NCBI GenBank assembly: GCA_964454675.1
Contig: CAYVUB010000032.1
Location: forward strand, 1 to 30,310
Direction of reading: 5' to 3'
Length of the DNA: 30,310 nt
Source of the DNA: CAYVUB01 sp964454675
GTDB lineage: Bacteria; Bacteroidota; Bacteroidia; Flavobacteriales; Flavobacteriaceae
The position numbers were made by a program, and so were the translations under genes. The first letter of the stretch is position 1. Each line of letters starts with the position of its first letter. Below the pieces are notes generated by a model. That model saw only the letters and a program-made list of their open reading frames with translations. It was not told where the DNA came from and made no database searches. Below are positions 1 to 7,988 of this stretch, piece by piece.

Positions 1-57
1 CTGTATCAGGATTATAATCAAAAACCAGTAAACTTATTTTAGGACGGGTCATCTAAT

Positions 58-127
58 AAACATTTGTGCTTGGTTGACAGTTTTGTGCTCCGTAATCCGC
101 CACTGCGCCAAGCTGAAAAACGTTAGC
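58..127. repeat. attC-like structured repeat, right part (copy 1)
   Basis: The segment 97-110 (CCGCCACTGCGCCA) followed by CGTTAGC at 121-127 matches the right arm of the repeat at 661-757 (CCGTCACTACGCCA at 726-739), with only two mismatches over those 14 bases and a similar A-rich link to a CGT core. No matching left arm is visible upstream, so only the right part is present, or the left arm lies before the window. The CGTTAGC end complements the GCTAAC that opens copy 2. That arrangement resembles integron attC sites, although the core does not fit the canonical GTTRRRY. Confidence 0.5.
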
Positions 128-272
128 ACCAATTTTTGGACGAGTCGCATTTGACAATTTTGGGTCACAGAAAGTATTAGAAAAATGTGGTTTTGTAAAA
201 ACCGGTAAAGACAAAGGTTTCGCAAATGCACGACAAACTGAAATAGAAGAATTTATTTACAAACTAACTTAG
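117..272 (+). pseudogene. C-terminal remnant of a GNAT-family N-acetyltransferase
   Basis: The frame ending in TAG at 270-272 encodes about 45 residues that look like the tail of a GNAT acetyltransferase: FDNFGSQKVLEKCGF, typical of the acetyl-CoA-binding motif B region, then a TEIEEFIYKL ending. The frame is closed by a TGA at 114-116, inside the attC-like repeat, and has no start codon or N-terminal acetyl-CoA fold. It therefore reads as a gene truncated at its 5' side by the repeat. The DUF2200 gene starts 6 bases after its stop, so the two were probably once cotranscribed. It is presumed non-functional. The family call rests on the short motif region only. Confidence 0.6.
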
Positions 273-278
273 GATAAA

Positions 279-635
279 ATGAAAAACAGCAATAACGAGA
301 GAGTTTACAGAATGTCCTTTGCAAGCGTTTATCCACATTATATCGCAAAAGCGGAGAAAAAAGGACGTACAAAAGCAGAAGTGGACGAAATCATTTTTTG
401 GCTAACGGGTTACAATGAAAAGGACTTGCAAAAAATCCTTGATGATAAAACCGATTTTAAAGCATTTTTCACACAAGCTCAAATACATCCGAATGCTTCA
501 AAAATTACAGGTGTCATTTGCGGTTATCGTATTGAAGAAATCGAAGAAGAATTGATGCGGAAAATCCGATATTTAGATAAACTGATTGACGAATTGGCAA
601 AAGGAAAATCTATAGAGAAAATTTTAAGACAGTAA
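279..635 (+). CDS. DUF2200 domain-containing protein
   Basis: This 118-residue protein matches the DUF2200 family over its whole length, at the usual size of about 110-120 residues. Family hallmarks are MSFASVYPHYIAKAEKKGRT (residues 12-31), EVDEIIFWLTGY, INPNAS-like IHPNASKITGVICGYRIE, and the end IRYLDKLIDELAKGKSIEKI. The biochemical function of the family is unknown. It is soluble and charged, with no signal peptide or membrane segment. The ATG at 279 lies just after the stop of the GNAT remnant. Members are common as stand-alone accessory genes, and here the gene sits between two structured repeats like a cassette. No clear terminator follows; a weak 6-bp hairpin (643-660) without a T-run precedes the downstream repeat. 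Confidence 0.88.
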   Translation: MKNSNNERVYRMSFASVYPHYIAKAEKKGRTKAEVDEIIFWLTGYNEKDLQKILDDKTDFKAFFTQAQIHPNASKITGVICGYRIEEIEEELMRKIRYLDKLIDELAKGKSIEKILRQ

Positions 636-660
636 GCCGGAATGGCAACTAAACTTGCCA

Positions 661-757
661 GCCGCTAACAAGGAGTGGCGTAATAGCGGGTGCAGTTGCT
701 TCGTATCAACCGTAGTACTGTAAAGCCGTCACTACGCCAAACCCCGAAACGTAGTGC
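661..757. repeat. attC-like structured repeat (copy 2)
   Basis: The element starts GCCGCTAAC (661-669). Its left arm TGGCGTAATAGCGG (676-689) is complementary at 11 of 14 positions to its right arm CCGTCACTACGCCA (726-739), leaving a loop of about 36 bases. The right arm and the following link to ACGTAGTGC (749-757) parallel copy 1 at 97-127. The outer core here (CGTAGTGC) has diverged from the CGTTAGC of copy 1. The pattern of imperfect stem, variable loop and conserved ends is that of a recombination-site-like or REP-type element. No integrase is in the window. Confidence 0.55.
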
Positions 758-827
758 AATAATTTAAACACCTAATACCATTTAATTTTCACACACCAAC
801 TATTTTTCAATATATTATCTAAAAAAT

Positions 828-851
828 AAAGACCGCATTGCTGCAGTCTTT
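828..851 (-). terminator. Rho-independent terminator of mdh
   Basis: AAAGACCGCA (828-837) pairs with TGCAGTCTTT (842-851) with one mismatch and a 4-base loop. Read on the minus strand, the hairpin is followed by a T-rich run (TTTATTTTTT). It lies 33 bases after the mdh stop. Confidence 0.7.
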
Positions 852-883
852 ATCTATAATATGAACTTTTACAATAATTTGTA

Positions 884-1804
884 TTACAATAGTGCGTTAA
901 CAGCTCTTACGGCATCGGCACTTTCCTGCATATTAGCTTTTTCGGCATCGTTTAGCTCGATGTTTACGATTTCTTCAATACCGTTTTTACCCAAAATTAC
1001 CGGAACACCAAGACAAATGTCTTTTAAACCATATTCGCCATCCAATAATACCGAACACGGGAACATTTTTTTCTGATCGCAGGCAATAGCTTGTACCAGA
1101 CTGCTTACGGCTGCACCCGGTGCATACCAGGCAGATGTGCCTAATAATTTTGTAAGTGTTGCGCCACCAACCTTAGTATCTTCTTTAACCTGTTCTAAAC
1201 GTTCTGCCGGTAAAAATGCTGATACCGGCACGCTGTTTCTTGATGCCAGACGTGTTAACGGAATCATTCCCGTATCACTGTGACCGCCTATCACCAAACC
1301 GTCAACATCACTCAACGGACATTCCAAAGCTTCTGCCAAACGGTATTTGAAACGTGCAGAATCCAGAGCACCGCCCATACCAATAATCCTGCTTTTAGGA
1401 AGATTGATAGATTTGTGTGCCAGATATGCCATGGTATCCATAGGGTTACTAACTACTATAAGAATTGTATTTGGAGAATACTGTACCAAGCTTGAAGCAA
1501 CTGTTTTTACGATACCTGCATTGATGCCTATCAGCTCTTCACGGGTCATGCCCGGTTTGCGCGGAATTCCCGAAGTAATCACACATATATCGCTGTCGGC
1601 AGTTTTTGAATAGTCGTTTGTAATTCCTGTAATTTTGGTATCAAAGCCGTTTAATGGTGCCGTTTGCATTAAATCCATGGCTTTACCTTCGGCAAAACCT
1701 TCTTTAATGTCTAATAATACAACTTCGCTCGCAAAATTTTTGATAGCAATATACTCGGCGCAACTTGCACCCACAGCTCCTGCTCCAACTACTGTAATTT
1801 TCAT
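884..1804 (-). CDS. mdh: Malate dehydrogenase (NAD-dependent, LDH-like type)
   Basis: Malate dehydrogenase interconverts malate and oxaloacetate with NAD in the cytoplasmic TCA cycle. The 306-residue protein has the usual length for the LDH-like group. Visible elements are the GAGAVG dinucleotide loop (7-12), Asp32 for NAD ribose binding, the substrate arginines Arg82 and Arg88 in the mobile loop IPRKPGMTR, Asn120 in SNPMD, Arg151 in the GALDSARF segment, and the catalytic His175 in GGHSDTG. Arg82 at the position that is Gln in lactate dehydrogenases supports malate rather than lactate as substrate. The start is the ATG at 1804. A TAATTTTG box on the minus strand (1854-1861) is a possible -7 element. 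It is monocistronic, with its own terminator. Confidence 0.96.
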   Translation of the reverse strand: MKITVVGAGAVGASCAEYIAIKNFASEVVLLDIKEGFAEGKAMDLMQTAPLNGFDTKITGITNDYSKTADSDICVITSGIPRKPGMTREELIGINAGIVKTVASSLVQYSPNTILIVVSNPMDTMAYLAHKSINLPKSRIIGMGGALDSARFKYRLAEALECPLSDVDGLVIGGHSDTGMIPLTRLASRNSVPVSAFLPAERLEQVKEDTKVGGATLTKLLGTSAWYAPGAAVSSLVQAIACDQKKMFPCSVLLDGEYGLKDICLGVPVILGKNGIEEIVNIELNDAEKANMQESADAVRAVNALL

Positions 1805-1919
1805 AATTTTATACTGTTTTATTGTGTTGATTTTAATCGCGGTATTTCGGGTGCAAAATTACAAAATTATTTGTGCCGTTACTGAATTAAAGCATGCTTT
1901 TTTGGTTGATTTCAATAAA

Positions 1920-1949
1920 AAAAGCGCAAGAATTACATCTTGCGCTTTT
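1920..1949 (-). terminator. Rho-independent terminator of the DUF6588 barrel gene
   Basis: AAAAGCGCAAGA (1920-1931) and TCTTGCGCTTTT (1938-1949) form a perfect 12-bp stem with a 6-base loop, 19 bases after the stop of the minus-strand gene. A T-run continues on the minus strand. The hairpin separates this gene from mdh. Confidence 0.85.
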
Positions 1950-1968
1950 AAAGTATTTTGTGTTGGGT

Positions 1969-3015
1969 TTATCTAAAACTAAACGCAATTCCTGCCATTG
2001 CGGTATTGTATTCCTGAAAGGTATAATCTGCAAAAATCTTAAAAAATCCTAAGTTCAATCGTGTCCCCAAAGTAGCTCTCATGCCGTTGGCTTCAAAATC
2101 CAGATTTATAGGATTGCTTATAGATTCTTGGACTGTTCCCAGCGGCATACCGTTACTGTCTTCAAGATCGTAAGTAATGGTATAATCACCTTTCATTTTT
2201 ACGGTCGATTTTCCGTTGTTGTAACCTAAACTCCCGTATAATGTAATGACTTTAAAATCTAATGATGCTATGGCTTGAACCGTCCATGTATTCATTTTAA
2301 ACTCTGCACTGCCGTTATTTACGGCTACATTATCATTAGGGTCTTCATCTTCTATACTGTAAGCCACTTTCATATTTGTAAATGCCGCAAGTACCGAAAC
2401 GTGAAGCGGTGTTTTTTCTAAAGGTTTAAAATACTGCATCAAGTCATGCTGAAGCCCCAAACCAAATAAGTTTGCCGTAACTTTATCATCAAATTCAAGC
2501 TCGGGCACAAAACGGAATTTAATATCTGTTTTAAACGGCAATCCGAAACCTAATTGCAGTACAGGTGCCGGCACGGCATTTACCGGCAGGTCTTTTGTAA
2601 TACCTCCGGGCATATCAAATGATGCCAGTTTAAACGTTCCGTCACCATTAGGAATCCGCACATCTACCTGTGTTTCTGCATCATTTTCGCTCATTACCGT
2701 ATTTAAAGATGTTTCGCCGTTGGGAAGTGATAAAAACGAATAGTCTGAAGATATAAATGCAAAGGTCTGCGCCGCATTTGGCACAAACGAAGCGTTGACG
2801 TTTATGGTAAGGTCAAAACCAAATGTTTTATGGGTTTTTGCTGTTGTGTACCAACCGCCATTCATGCTGTACATCAATCCTTTTACTGCCGGATCAAGAT
2901 ACTTTTCGGTTAGCAGACTTGCATCATCTGAGGCTAAAAGTATTGTTTCCAGTTCCTGGGCTTTATAAACCTGAAAACTGAATAAAAACATAAGCGCTAA
3001 TGCTAATTTTTTCAT
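1969..3015 (-). CDS. DUF6588 family outer-membrane beta-barrel protein
   Basis: A 348-residue exported protein. Residues 1-19 form a signal peptide (MKK, then a hydrophobic core), with likely cleavage in KA|QE. The mature part shows alternating amphipathic strands throughout and ends in an aromatic-terminated strand (AGIAFSFR), as expected for an outer-membrane beta barrel. The N-terminal stretch YLDPAVKGLMYSMNGGWYTT and the following FGFDLT are typical of the flavobacterial DUF6588 family, which has no established function. A TACATTTG box on the minus strand (3043-3050), about 28 bases before the ATG, is a possible -7 element. It has its own terminator at 1920-1949. The barrel assignment is firm; the physiological role is unknown. 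Confidence 0.82.
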   Translation of the reverse strand: MKKLALALMFLFSFQVYKAQELETILLASDDASLLTEKYLDPAVKGLMYSMNGGWYTTAKTHKTFGFDLTINVNASFVPNAAQTFAFISSDYSFLSLPNGETSLNTVMSENDAETQVDVRIPNGDGTFKLASFDMPGGITKDLPVNAVPAPVLQLGFGLPFKTDIKFRFVPELEFDDKVTANLFGLGLQHDLMQYFKPLEKTPLHVSVLAAFTNMKVAYSIEDEDPNDNVAVNNGSAEFKMNTWTVQAIASLDFKVITLYGSLGYNNGKSTVKMKGDYTITYDLEDSNGMPLGTVQESISNPINLDFEANGMRATLGTRLNLGFFKIFADYTFQEYNTAMAGIAFSFR

Positions 3016-3042
3016 GGTTAATTATTATTGGGTTAGGTTGCA

Positions 3043-3050
3043 CAAATGTA
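3043..3050 (-). promoter_or_regulatory. Putative -7 box for the DUF6588 gene
   Basis: The minus strand reads TACATTTG, an exact match to the Bacteroidota -7 consensus TAnnTTTG, about 28 bases upstream of the ATG. No TTG is found at the expected -33 spacing, so support is partial. Confidence 0.35.
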
Positions 3051-3118
3051 ACAAAAAGAATGATAAAAGCACCTTTTATCGGTAAAAAATGTTTTTAATC
3101 GGATTTTACAAACAAAAA

Positions 3119-3140
3119 AAGAGTGCATTTCTGCACTCTT
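3119..3140 (-). terminator. Rho-independent terminator of gyrB
   Basis: AAGAGTGCA (3119-3127) and TGCACTCTT (3132-3140) form a perfect 9-bp stem with a 4-base loop. On the minus strand the stem is followed by a T-tract. It lies 26 bases after the gyrB stop. Confidence 0.85.
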
Positions 3141-3165
3141 CATGTAATCATATAAAATTTTATTG

Positions 3166-5115
3166 TTAGGCATCTATATTGGCATAAACAGCATTTTTCT
3201 CGATAAAATCACGACGCGGCGGTACTTCATCGCCCATAAGCATTGAGAAAATCCTGTCGGCTTCACCACCGTTATCTATATTTACCTGACGTAAGGTTCT
3301 AAAATCAGGATTCATTGTTGTTTCCCAAAGTTGCTCTGCATTCATTTCTCCAAGACCTTTGTAACGCTGGATATTTACGCTGCCACCAAAATCTTCAGAA
3401 ATACTGTCACGTTCCTTATCTGTCCATGCATACGATTTTTTATTACCTTTTTTAACCAAATATAATGGCGGCGTTGCAATGTAAACGTGACCGGCTTCAA
3501 TCAATTCTCTCATGTATCTGAAGAAAAACGTCAAGATAAGTGTGGCGATGTGGCTACCGTCAATATCGGCATCACACATAATCACCACTTTATGGTAGCG
3601 CAGTTTTGAAAGGTTTAATGCCTTACTGTCTTCTTCGGTACCTATGGTAACACCAAGTGCCGTGTAAATATTCTTGATTTCTTCGTTTTCAAAAACTTTA
3701 TGGGTCATCGCTTTTTCTACGTTTAGAATCTTACCGCGCAAAGGCAAAATTGCTTGAAACGCTCTGTCACGACCTTGTTTGGCTGTTCCACCTGCAGAAT
3801 CACCCTCAACCAGAAATACCTCGCATTTTGAAGCATCCTGTTCAGAACAATCACTCAATTTACCGGGCAAACCACCAATACTCATAACGGTTTTACGTTG
3901 TACCATATCACGAGCCTTTTGAGCAGCATGGCGTGCTTGTGCTGCCAACATCACTTTCTGGACAATAATTCTTGCATCGTCCGGATGTTCTTCCAAATAG
4001 TCGGTCAACATTTCAGAAACTGCCTGACTTACAGATGCCGATACTTCTCTGTTGCCTAATTTGGTTTTTGTCTGACCTTCAAATTGTGGTTCTTGAACTT
4101 TTACAGAAATAATAGCGGTCAATCCTTCACGGAAATCATCACCGGCAATTTCAAATTTTACGTTTTTAAGTAACCCCGATTCGTCAGCGTACTTTTTTAA
4201 AGTCATTGTCAATCCGCGACGGAAACCGGCTAAATGCGTTCCTCCTTCGTGTGTGTTGATATTGTTAACATACGAATGTAAATTTTCGGCATAAGACGTA
4301 TTGTAAATCATCGCAACCTCAACAGGTACTCCGTTTTTTTCACCTTCAAAAGCAATGACATCCTTCATTAAAGGTTCACGATTACCATCTAAAAATTTGA
4401 TAAACTCTTTTAAGCCTTCAGTAGAATGGAATGTTTCTCCTTCAAAAGTACCATCGTCTTTTTTTGTTCTTTTATCAACTAAGTGAATGGTGATTCCTTT
4501 ATTTAAAAAAGCCAATTCACGCATTCTGCTTGCAAGCGTATCATAGCTATACTCAACAGTTTGGGTAAAAATGGTAGAATCAGGTTTAAAAGTAACAGTT
4601 GTTCCGCGCTTATCGGTTTCACCAATTTGTTTTACAGGATACATGGCTTTTCCACGCTCATATTCTTGCTCGTAAATTTTTCCATCTCTGTAAACGGTTG
4701 CTCTTAAGTGTTCAGACAAGGCATTCACACAACTCACACCAACACCATGTAAACCACCGGACACTTTATAGGAATCTTTATCAAATTTTCCACCGGCACC
4801 AATTTTGGTCATAACAACTTCCAATGCCGAAACGCCTTCCTTTTTATGTAAATCTACAGGAATACCACGACCGTCATCTTCTGTAGTTATGGAATTATCT
4901 TCGTTAATGGTTACTGTAATATTATTACAATGTCCAGCCAACGCCTCATCAATAGAGTTATCGACCACTTCATACACCAAATGGTGCAAACCTCGTGTAC
5001 CAACATCACCAATATACATGGATGGACGCATACGTACGTGCTCCATACCTTCAAGGGCTTGAATACTATCTGCTGAATAATTGTGCTTGTTAAATTCTTC
5101 TTTTGCTTCGCTCAT
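3166..5115 (-). CDS. gyrB: DNA gyrase subunit B
   Basis: GyrB is the ATPase and TOPRIM subunit of DNA gyrase, which with GyrA introduces negative supercoils. At 649 residues it is the short, standard type without the 170-residue insertion of proteobacterial GyrB. The GHKL ATPase domain shows Glu49 in YEVVDNSIDEA, DGRGIP (81-86) and GGLHGVGVSCVNALS (120-134); the QTK loop follows at 348-350. The TOPRIM domain has VEGDSAGG with Glu437 and the metal-binding DADID (515-519). PLRGKILNVEKA and the C-terminal QRYKGLGEMNAEQLW are type IIA signatures. QRYKGLGEMNA favours gyrase over ParE. The gene starts at ATG 5115. A terminator-like hairpin sits about 40 bases upstream in the leader. Confidence 0.97.
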   Translation of the reverse strand: MSEAKEEFNKHNYSADSIQALEGMEHVRMRPSMYIGDVGTRGLHHLVYEVVDNSIDEALAGHCNNITVTINEDNSITTEDDGRGIPVDLHKKEGVSALEVVMTKIGAGGKFDKDSYKVSGGLHGVGVSCVNALSEHLRATVYRDGKIYEQEYERGKAMYPVKQIGETDKRGTTVTFKPDSTIFTQTVEYSYDTLASRMRELAFLNKGITIHLVDKRTKKDDGTFEGETFHSTEGLKEFIKFLDGNREPLMKDVIAFEGEKNGVPVEVAMIYNTSYAENLHSYVNNINTHEGGTHLAGFRRGLTMTLKKYADESGLLKNVKFEIAGDDFREGLTAIISVKVQEPQFEGQTKTKLGNREVSASVSQAVSEMLTDYLEEHPDDARIIVQKVMLAAQARHAAQKARDMVQRKTVMSIGGLPGKLSDCSEQDASKCEVFLVEGDSAGGTAKQGRDRAFQAILPLRGKILNVEKAMTHKVFENEEIKNIYTALGVTIGTEEDSKALNLSKLRYHKVVIMCDADIDGSHIATLILTFFFRYMRELIEAGHVYIATPPLYLVKKGNKKSYAWTDKERDSISEDFGGSVNIQRYKGLGEMNAEQLWETTMNPDFRTLRQVNIDNGGEADRIFSMLMGDEVPPRRDFIEKNAVYANIDA

Positions 5116-5154
5116 GATTATTTTTAAAAATTATTTTCTGATTATTAGTCATAA

Positions 5155-5179
5155 AAAAGGATGCCATTTGCATCCTTTT
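5155..5179 (-). terminator. Terminator-like hairpin just upstream of gyrB
   Basis: AAAAGGATGC (5155-5164) and GCATCCTTTT (5170-5179) form a perfect 10-bp stem with a 5-base loop. The T-run follows on the minus strand, so it would stop minus-strand transcripts about 40 bases before the gyrB ATG. No gene ends here: asnB already has its own terminator at 5413-5447. It may end a small RNA or act as an attenuator. Confidence 0.65.
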
Positions 5180-5188
5180 GAATACTTA

Positions 5189-5196
5189 CAAATATA
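5189..5196 (-). promoter_or_regulatory. Putative gyrB promoter -7 box
   Basis: The minus strand reads TATATTTG, matching TAnnTTTG. It lies about 75 bases upstream of the gyrB ATG and just upstream of the orphan hairpin. No convincing TTG is present at the -33 position. Confidence 0.35.
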
Positions 5197-5412
5197 CGAA
5201 ATTCAGAAGCTTCTAAAAAGTATTTTATCGATAAAGACTGTAAATTATCAACAGTTGTTAAAAACCTTAAAGTGGCTTAAATCGTTTAAAAATAGCTTTA
5301 AAATGAATTTTTGCTGTTTTTTTAGCAGTCAATTTTCAGCAAAAACCTAATCGTGGCTTAGAAGTCAAATTTCGAGAAACTAAAGATTCTTATTAACCGT
5401 TGAAAAAGACAA

Positions 5413-5447
5413 AAAAAGACCGGTATTAAAAAATTACCGGTCTTTTT
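5413..5447 (-). terminator. Rho-independent terminator of asnB
   Basis: AAAAAGACCGGTA (5413-5425) and TACCGGTCTTTTT (5435-5447) form a perfect 13-bp stem with a 9-base loop, 25 bases after the asnB stop and followed by T residues on the minus strand. Confidence 0.88.
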
Positions 5448-5472
5448 ATTCTGTATTTTTTTTAGGTTTAAA

Positions 5473-7143
5473 TTACGCCTTTACATACGCATCTTCATGC
5501 ACTTTGGCAACAGCACGCCCACTTGGGTCGTTCATGTTTTTAAAGGCTTCATCCCATTCTAAAGCTATTTTGGTGCTACAAGCCACACTCGCCTCTTGCG
5601 GTACGCACATCGCTGCGGCATCACCGGGAAAATGCTCTGCAAAAACAGAACGGTAATAAAACTCTTCTTTACTGGTTGGTGTTTGCAATGGAAATTTATA
5701 CTTTGCGTTTGCCAATTGCTCATCCGTTACTTCTTTGGCAACCACTTCTTTTAAAGTGTCAATCCAGCTATAACCCACGCCGTCACTGAATTGTTCTTTT
5801 TGTCTCCAGACAACACTTTCCGGTAACATATCTTCAAAGGCTTTACGTACCACCCATTTTTCCATTCTCTCTCCATTGATCATTTTATCTTGCGGGTTGA
5901 TGCGCATGGCAACATCTATAAATTCTTTGTCCAAAAACGGCACACGGCCTTCAATGCCCCAAGCTGCCAGACTTTTGTTGGCACGTAAGCAATCGTACAT
6001 GTGAAGTTTACTTAATTTCCTGACGGTTTCTTCGTGAAATTCTTTGGCATTCGGGGCTTTATGAAAATACAGGTAGCCGCCAAACAACTCATCGGCACCT
6101 TCACCTGACAATACCATTTTAATACCCATCGATTTGATAACTCTCGCCATCAAATACATAGGTGTTGAGGCTCTGACCGTTGTAATATCGTAGGTTTCGA
6201 GGTTGTAAATCACATCACGTATGGCATCCAATCCTTCCTGAATGGTAAATTTAATCTCATGATGTACAGTACCGATATGTTCTGCAACTTTACGGGCTGC
6301 AGCCAAATCGGGCGAGCCTTCCAATCCTACAGAAAACGAATGCAGTTGTGGCCACCAAGCGGCTTGTGTATCGTCAGATTCGATGCGTTTTTCGGCATAT
6401 TTTTTTGCAATAGCAGATGTAACTGATGAATCCAGTCCGCCGGAAAGTAAGACACCATAAGGCACATCACTCATCAATTGTCTGTGCACTGCTGCTTCCA
6501 ATGCTTCTTTGATAGCCTTGATACTGGTTTCGTTATCTTTTACGGCATCATAGTCTGTCCACTCACGGTTATACCATTTTACAAACTTACCGTCTTTACT
6601 GCTCAAATAATGTCCCGGCGGAAAAAGCTCTATTTTTGTGCAGTAACCTTCCAAAGCTTTCAATTCGGAAGCTACATAAAATGTTCCGTTTTGATCCCAG
6701 CCAATATATAGCGGAATGATTCCTATATGGTCACGTGCTATGAAATATTCATCTTTTTCAACATCATAAATGGCAAAACCGAAAATACCGTTCATTTCAT
6801 CAACAAAATCCACACCTTTTTTTTGGTATAGTGCCAAAATCACTTCACAATCACTTTCGGTTTGAAAGTCATATTCCGGAAATTGCTTACGTAATTCTCT
6901 ATGGTTGTATATTTCGCCATTGGCTGCTAAAATGAATTTTTTATCGGCACTAAATAACGGTTGTTTCCCCGAAGCCGGATCGACGATTGCCAGACGCTCG
7001 TGCGCCAAAATGGCTTTATCGCCGCTATATATTCCGCTCCAATCCGGTCCCCGGTGGCGAATGATTTTTGCCATTTCTAATAATTGAGGTCTTAAGTCTT
7101 CAGATTTTTGTTTTAAATCAAACGCACATACTATTCCGCACAT
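5473..7143 (-). CDS. asnB: Asparagine synthase B (glutamine-hydrolysing)
   Basis: AsnB makes asparagine from aspartate, ATP and glutamine-derived ammonia in the cytoplasm. The 556-residue protein matches the length of E. coli AsnB. The N-terminal class II amidotransferase domain begins MCGI with nucleophile Cys2, kept directly after the initiator Met, which fixes the start at 7143. It also has RHRGPD (29-34), HERLAIVDP (48-56) and NGEIYNH (75-81). The C-terminal synthetase domain carries the PP-loop SGGLDSS (234-240) and the downstream GEGADELFGGY. The domain order is complete, so activity is expected. The gene is divergent from the DUF2911 gene and ends in a strong terminator. Confidence 0.96.
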   Translation of the reverse strand: MCGIVCAFDLKQKSEDLRPQLLEMAKIIRHRGPDWSGIYSGDKAILAHERLAIVDPASGKQPLFSADKKFILAANGEIYNHRELRKQFPEYDFQTESDCEVILALYQKKGVDFVDEMNGIFGFAIYDVEKDEYFIARDHIGIIPLYIGWDQNGTFYVASELKALEGYCTKIELFPPGHYLSSKDGKFVKWYNREWTDYDAVKDNETSIKAIKEALEAAVHRQLMSDVPYGVLLSGGLDSSVTSAIAKKYAEKRIESDDTQAAWWPQLHSFSVGLEGSPDLAAARKVAEHIGTVHHEIKFTIQEGLDAIRDVIYNLETYDITTVRASTPMYLMARVIKSMGIKMVLSGEGADELFGGYLYFHKAPNAKEFHEETVRKLSKLHMYDCLRANKSLAAWGIEGRVPFLDKEFIDVAMRINPQDKMINGERMEKWVVRKAFEDMLPESVVWRQKEQFSDGVGYSWIDTLKEVVAKEVTDEQLANAKYKFPLQTPTSKEEFYYRSVFAEHFPGDAAAMCVPQEASVACSTKIALEWDEAFKNMNDPSGRAVAKVHEDAYVKA

Positions 7144-7387
7144 GATATATTGTTTTTTATGTTTTAATTATAGATGCAAATGTGGTTTTTTGATTTTAAT
7201 TATAAAACATAATCATCAAAAATGGTTACATTATATAACAAAAGATTCAAAATTAAATAAATATTGACACATTTTAAAGCAAATTACTTTCTTTAGTGTT
7301 ATAAAATGTAAACACTATTCCGGAAATTCAAATAACATCATCAGCAGTCAAATTAAAATTTTAACAAAAATTTCCAATTTTTAATAG

Positions 7388-7416
7388 TTGTCAGGTAAAT
7401 ACAAATAGTAAATTTA
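7388..7416 (+). promoter_or_regulatory. Putative Bacteroidota-type promoter of the DUF2911 gene
   Basis: TTG (7388-7390) is separated by 18 bases from TAAATTTA (7409-7416), which matches TAnnTTTG at all but the last base. The spacing fits the primary sigma factor of the phylum. The ATG at 7435 would then have a leader of roughly 15 bases. The rest of the 291-base divergent gap up to asnB shows no gene. Confidence 0.5.
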
Positions 7417-7434
7417 TACTCAAAAAAAAGTCTA

Positions 7435-7986
7435 ATGAGAAAATTATCATTCATTTCAGCTGTAGGTTTTGCATTCTTAATGTTCATTTCATTTGATGCC
7501 AATGCGCAAAAATTTGGCGGTCTGGATAAGAGTCCGATGGATGCCGCTACGTTTCCGGGTAATTACAAGGTATCCAACAAATCTATTAAAGTGATTTACA
7601 GCCGGCCGCAACTTGACGGTCGCGAGGTTTCAAAATTGGCTCCCAATGGCGATGTATGGCGTACCGGTGCAAATGAAGCAACCGAAATTACATTCTACAA
7701 AACCGTCACTATAGGCGGCACAAAAATCAAACCCGGAACATACTCACTGTTTAGCATTCCCGAAGTCAATGAATGGACAATCATGATTAATACCGACATT
7801 AATGTTTGGGGCGCGTACACCTATAACGATGCTAATACCATTGCAAAAGTCGTGGTTCCCGTAACTCATGATAAAACAAGCCTTGAGGCATTTTCAATTG
7901 TTTTTGAAGAAAATGACAATGGTGCCGACCTGTATATGGGCTGGGGAACGTTGAGAATAAAAGTGCCTATAACAATTAATAATTAG
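7435..7986 (+). CDS. DUF2911 domain-containing exported protein
   Basis: A 183-residue protein whose first 24 residues form a signal peptide (MRK, hydrophobic core, ANA|QK). No lipobox cysteine is present, so a soluble periplasmic protein is likely. The mature part carries the DUF2911 pattern: YSRPQLDGREV, GDVWRTGANEAT, the PGTYSLFSIP segment, WTIMINTD and a C-terminal GWGTLRIKVPI strand. The family is common in Bacteroidota and has no assigned function. The predicted promoter is just upstream. It converges with queE; the gap between them holds short palindromic and direct repeats but no obvious terminator with a T-run. Confidence 0.88.
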   Translation: MRKLSFISAVGFAFLMFISFDANAQKFGGLDKSPMDAATFPGNYKVSNKSIKVIYSRPQLDGREVSKLAPNGDVWRTGANEATEITFYKTVTIGGTKIKPGTYSLFSIPEVNEWTIMINTDINVWGAYTYNDANTIAKVVVPVTHDKTSLEAFSIVFEENDNGADLYMGWGTLRIKVPITINN

Positions 7987-7988
7987 CG

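Larger units (their letters stand above)
5116..5472. other. gyrB-asnB intergenic region (no gene found)
   Basis: I see no credible coding sequence in these 357 bases; the longest frame through them has no recognisable family features and overlaps the gyrB start in antisense. The region holds the asnB terminator (5413-5447), the orphan hairpin at 5155-5179 and a minus-strand TATATTTG (5189-5196) that matches the -7 consensus. If that box is used, the hairpin would lie inside the gyrB leader. The remainder is very AT-rich. Confidence 0.6.

Noticed and set aside
1..42. A 13-codon open frame (LYQDYNQKPVNLF, then TAG) at the window start
   Set aside because: It may be the tail of a gene entering from the left, but 13 residues are too few to assign or confirm.
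861..1976. Plus-strand open frames opposite mdh
   Set aside because: They are antisense shadows of a clearly conserved enzyme and show no family features.
5245..5253. DnaA-box-like TTATCAACA upstream of gyrB, possible replication origin
   Set aside because: One isolated 9-mer with a mismatch, no cluster of boxes, and no dnaA or dnaN nearby.
5081..5350. 89-residue plus-strand frame between gyrB and asnB
   Set aside because: Low-complexity composition, starts antisense within gyrB, and runs through the orphan hairpin; no recognisable motif.
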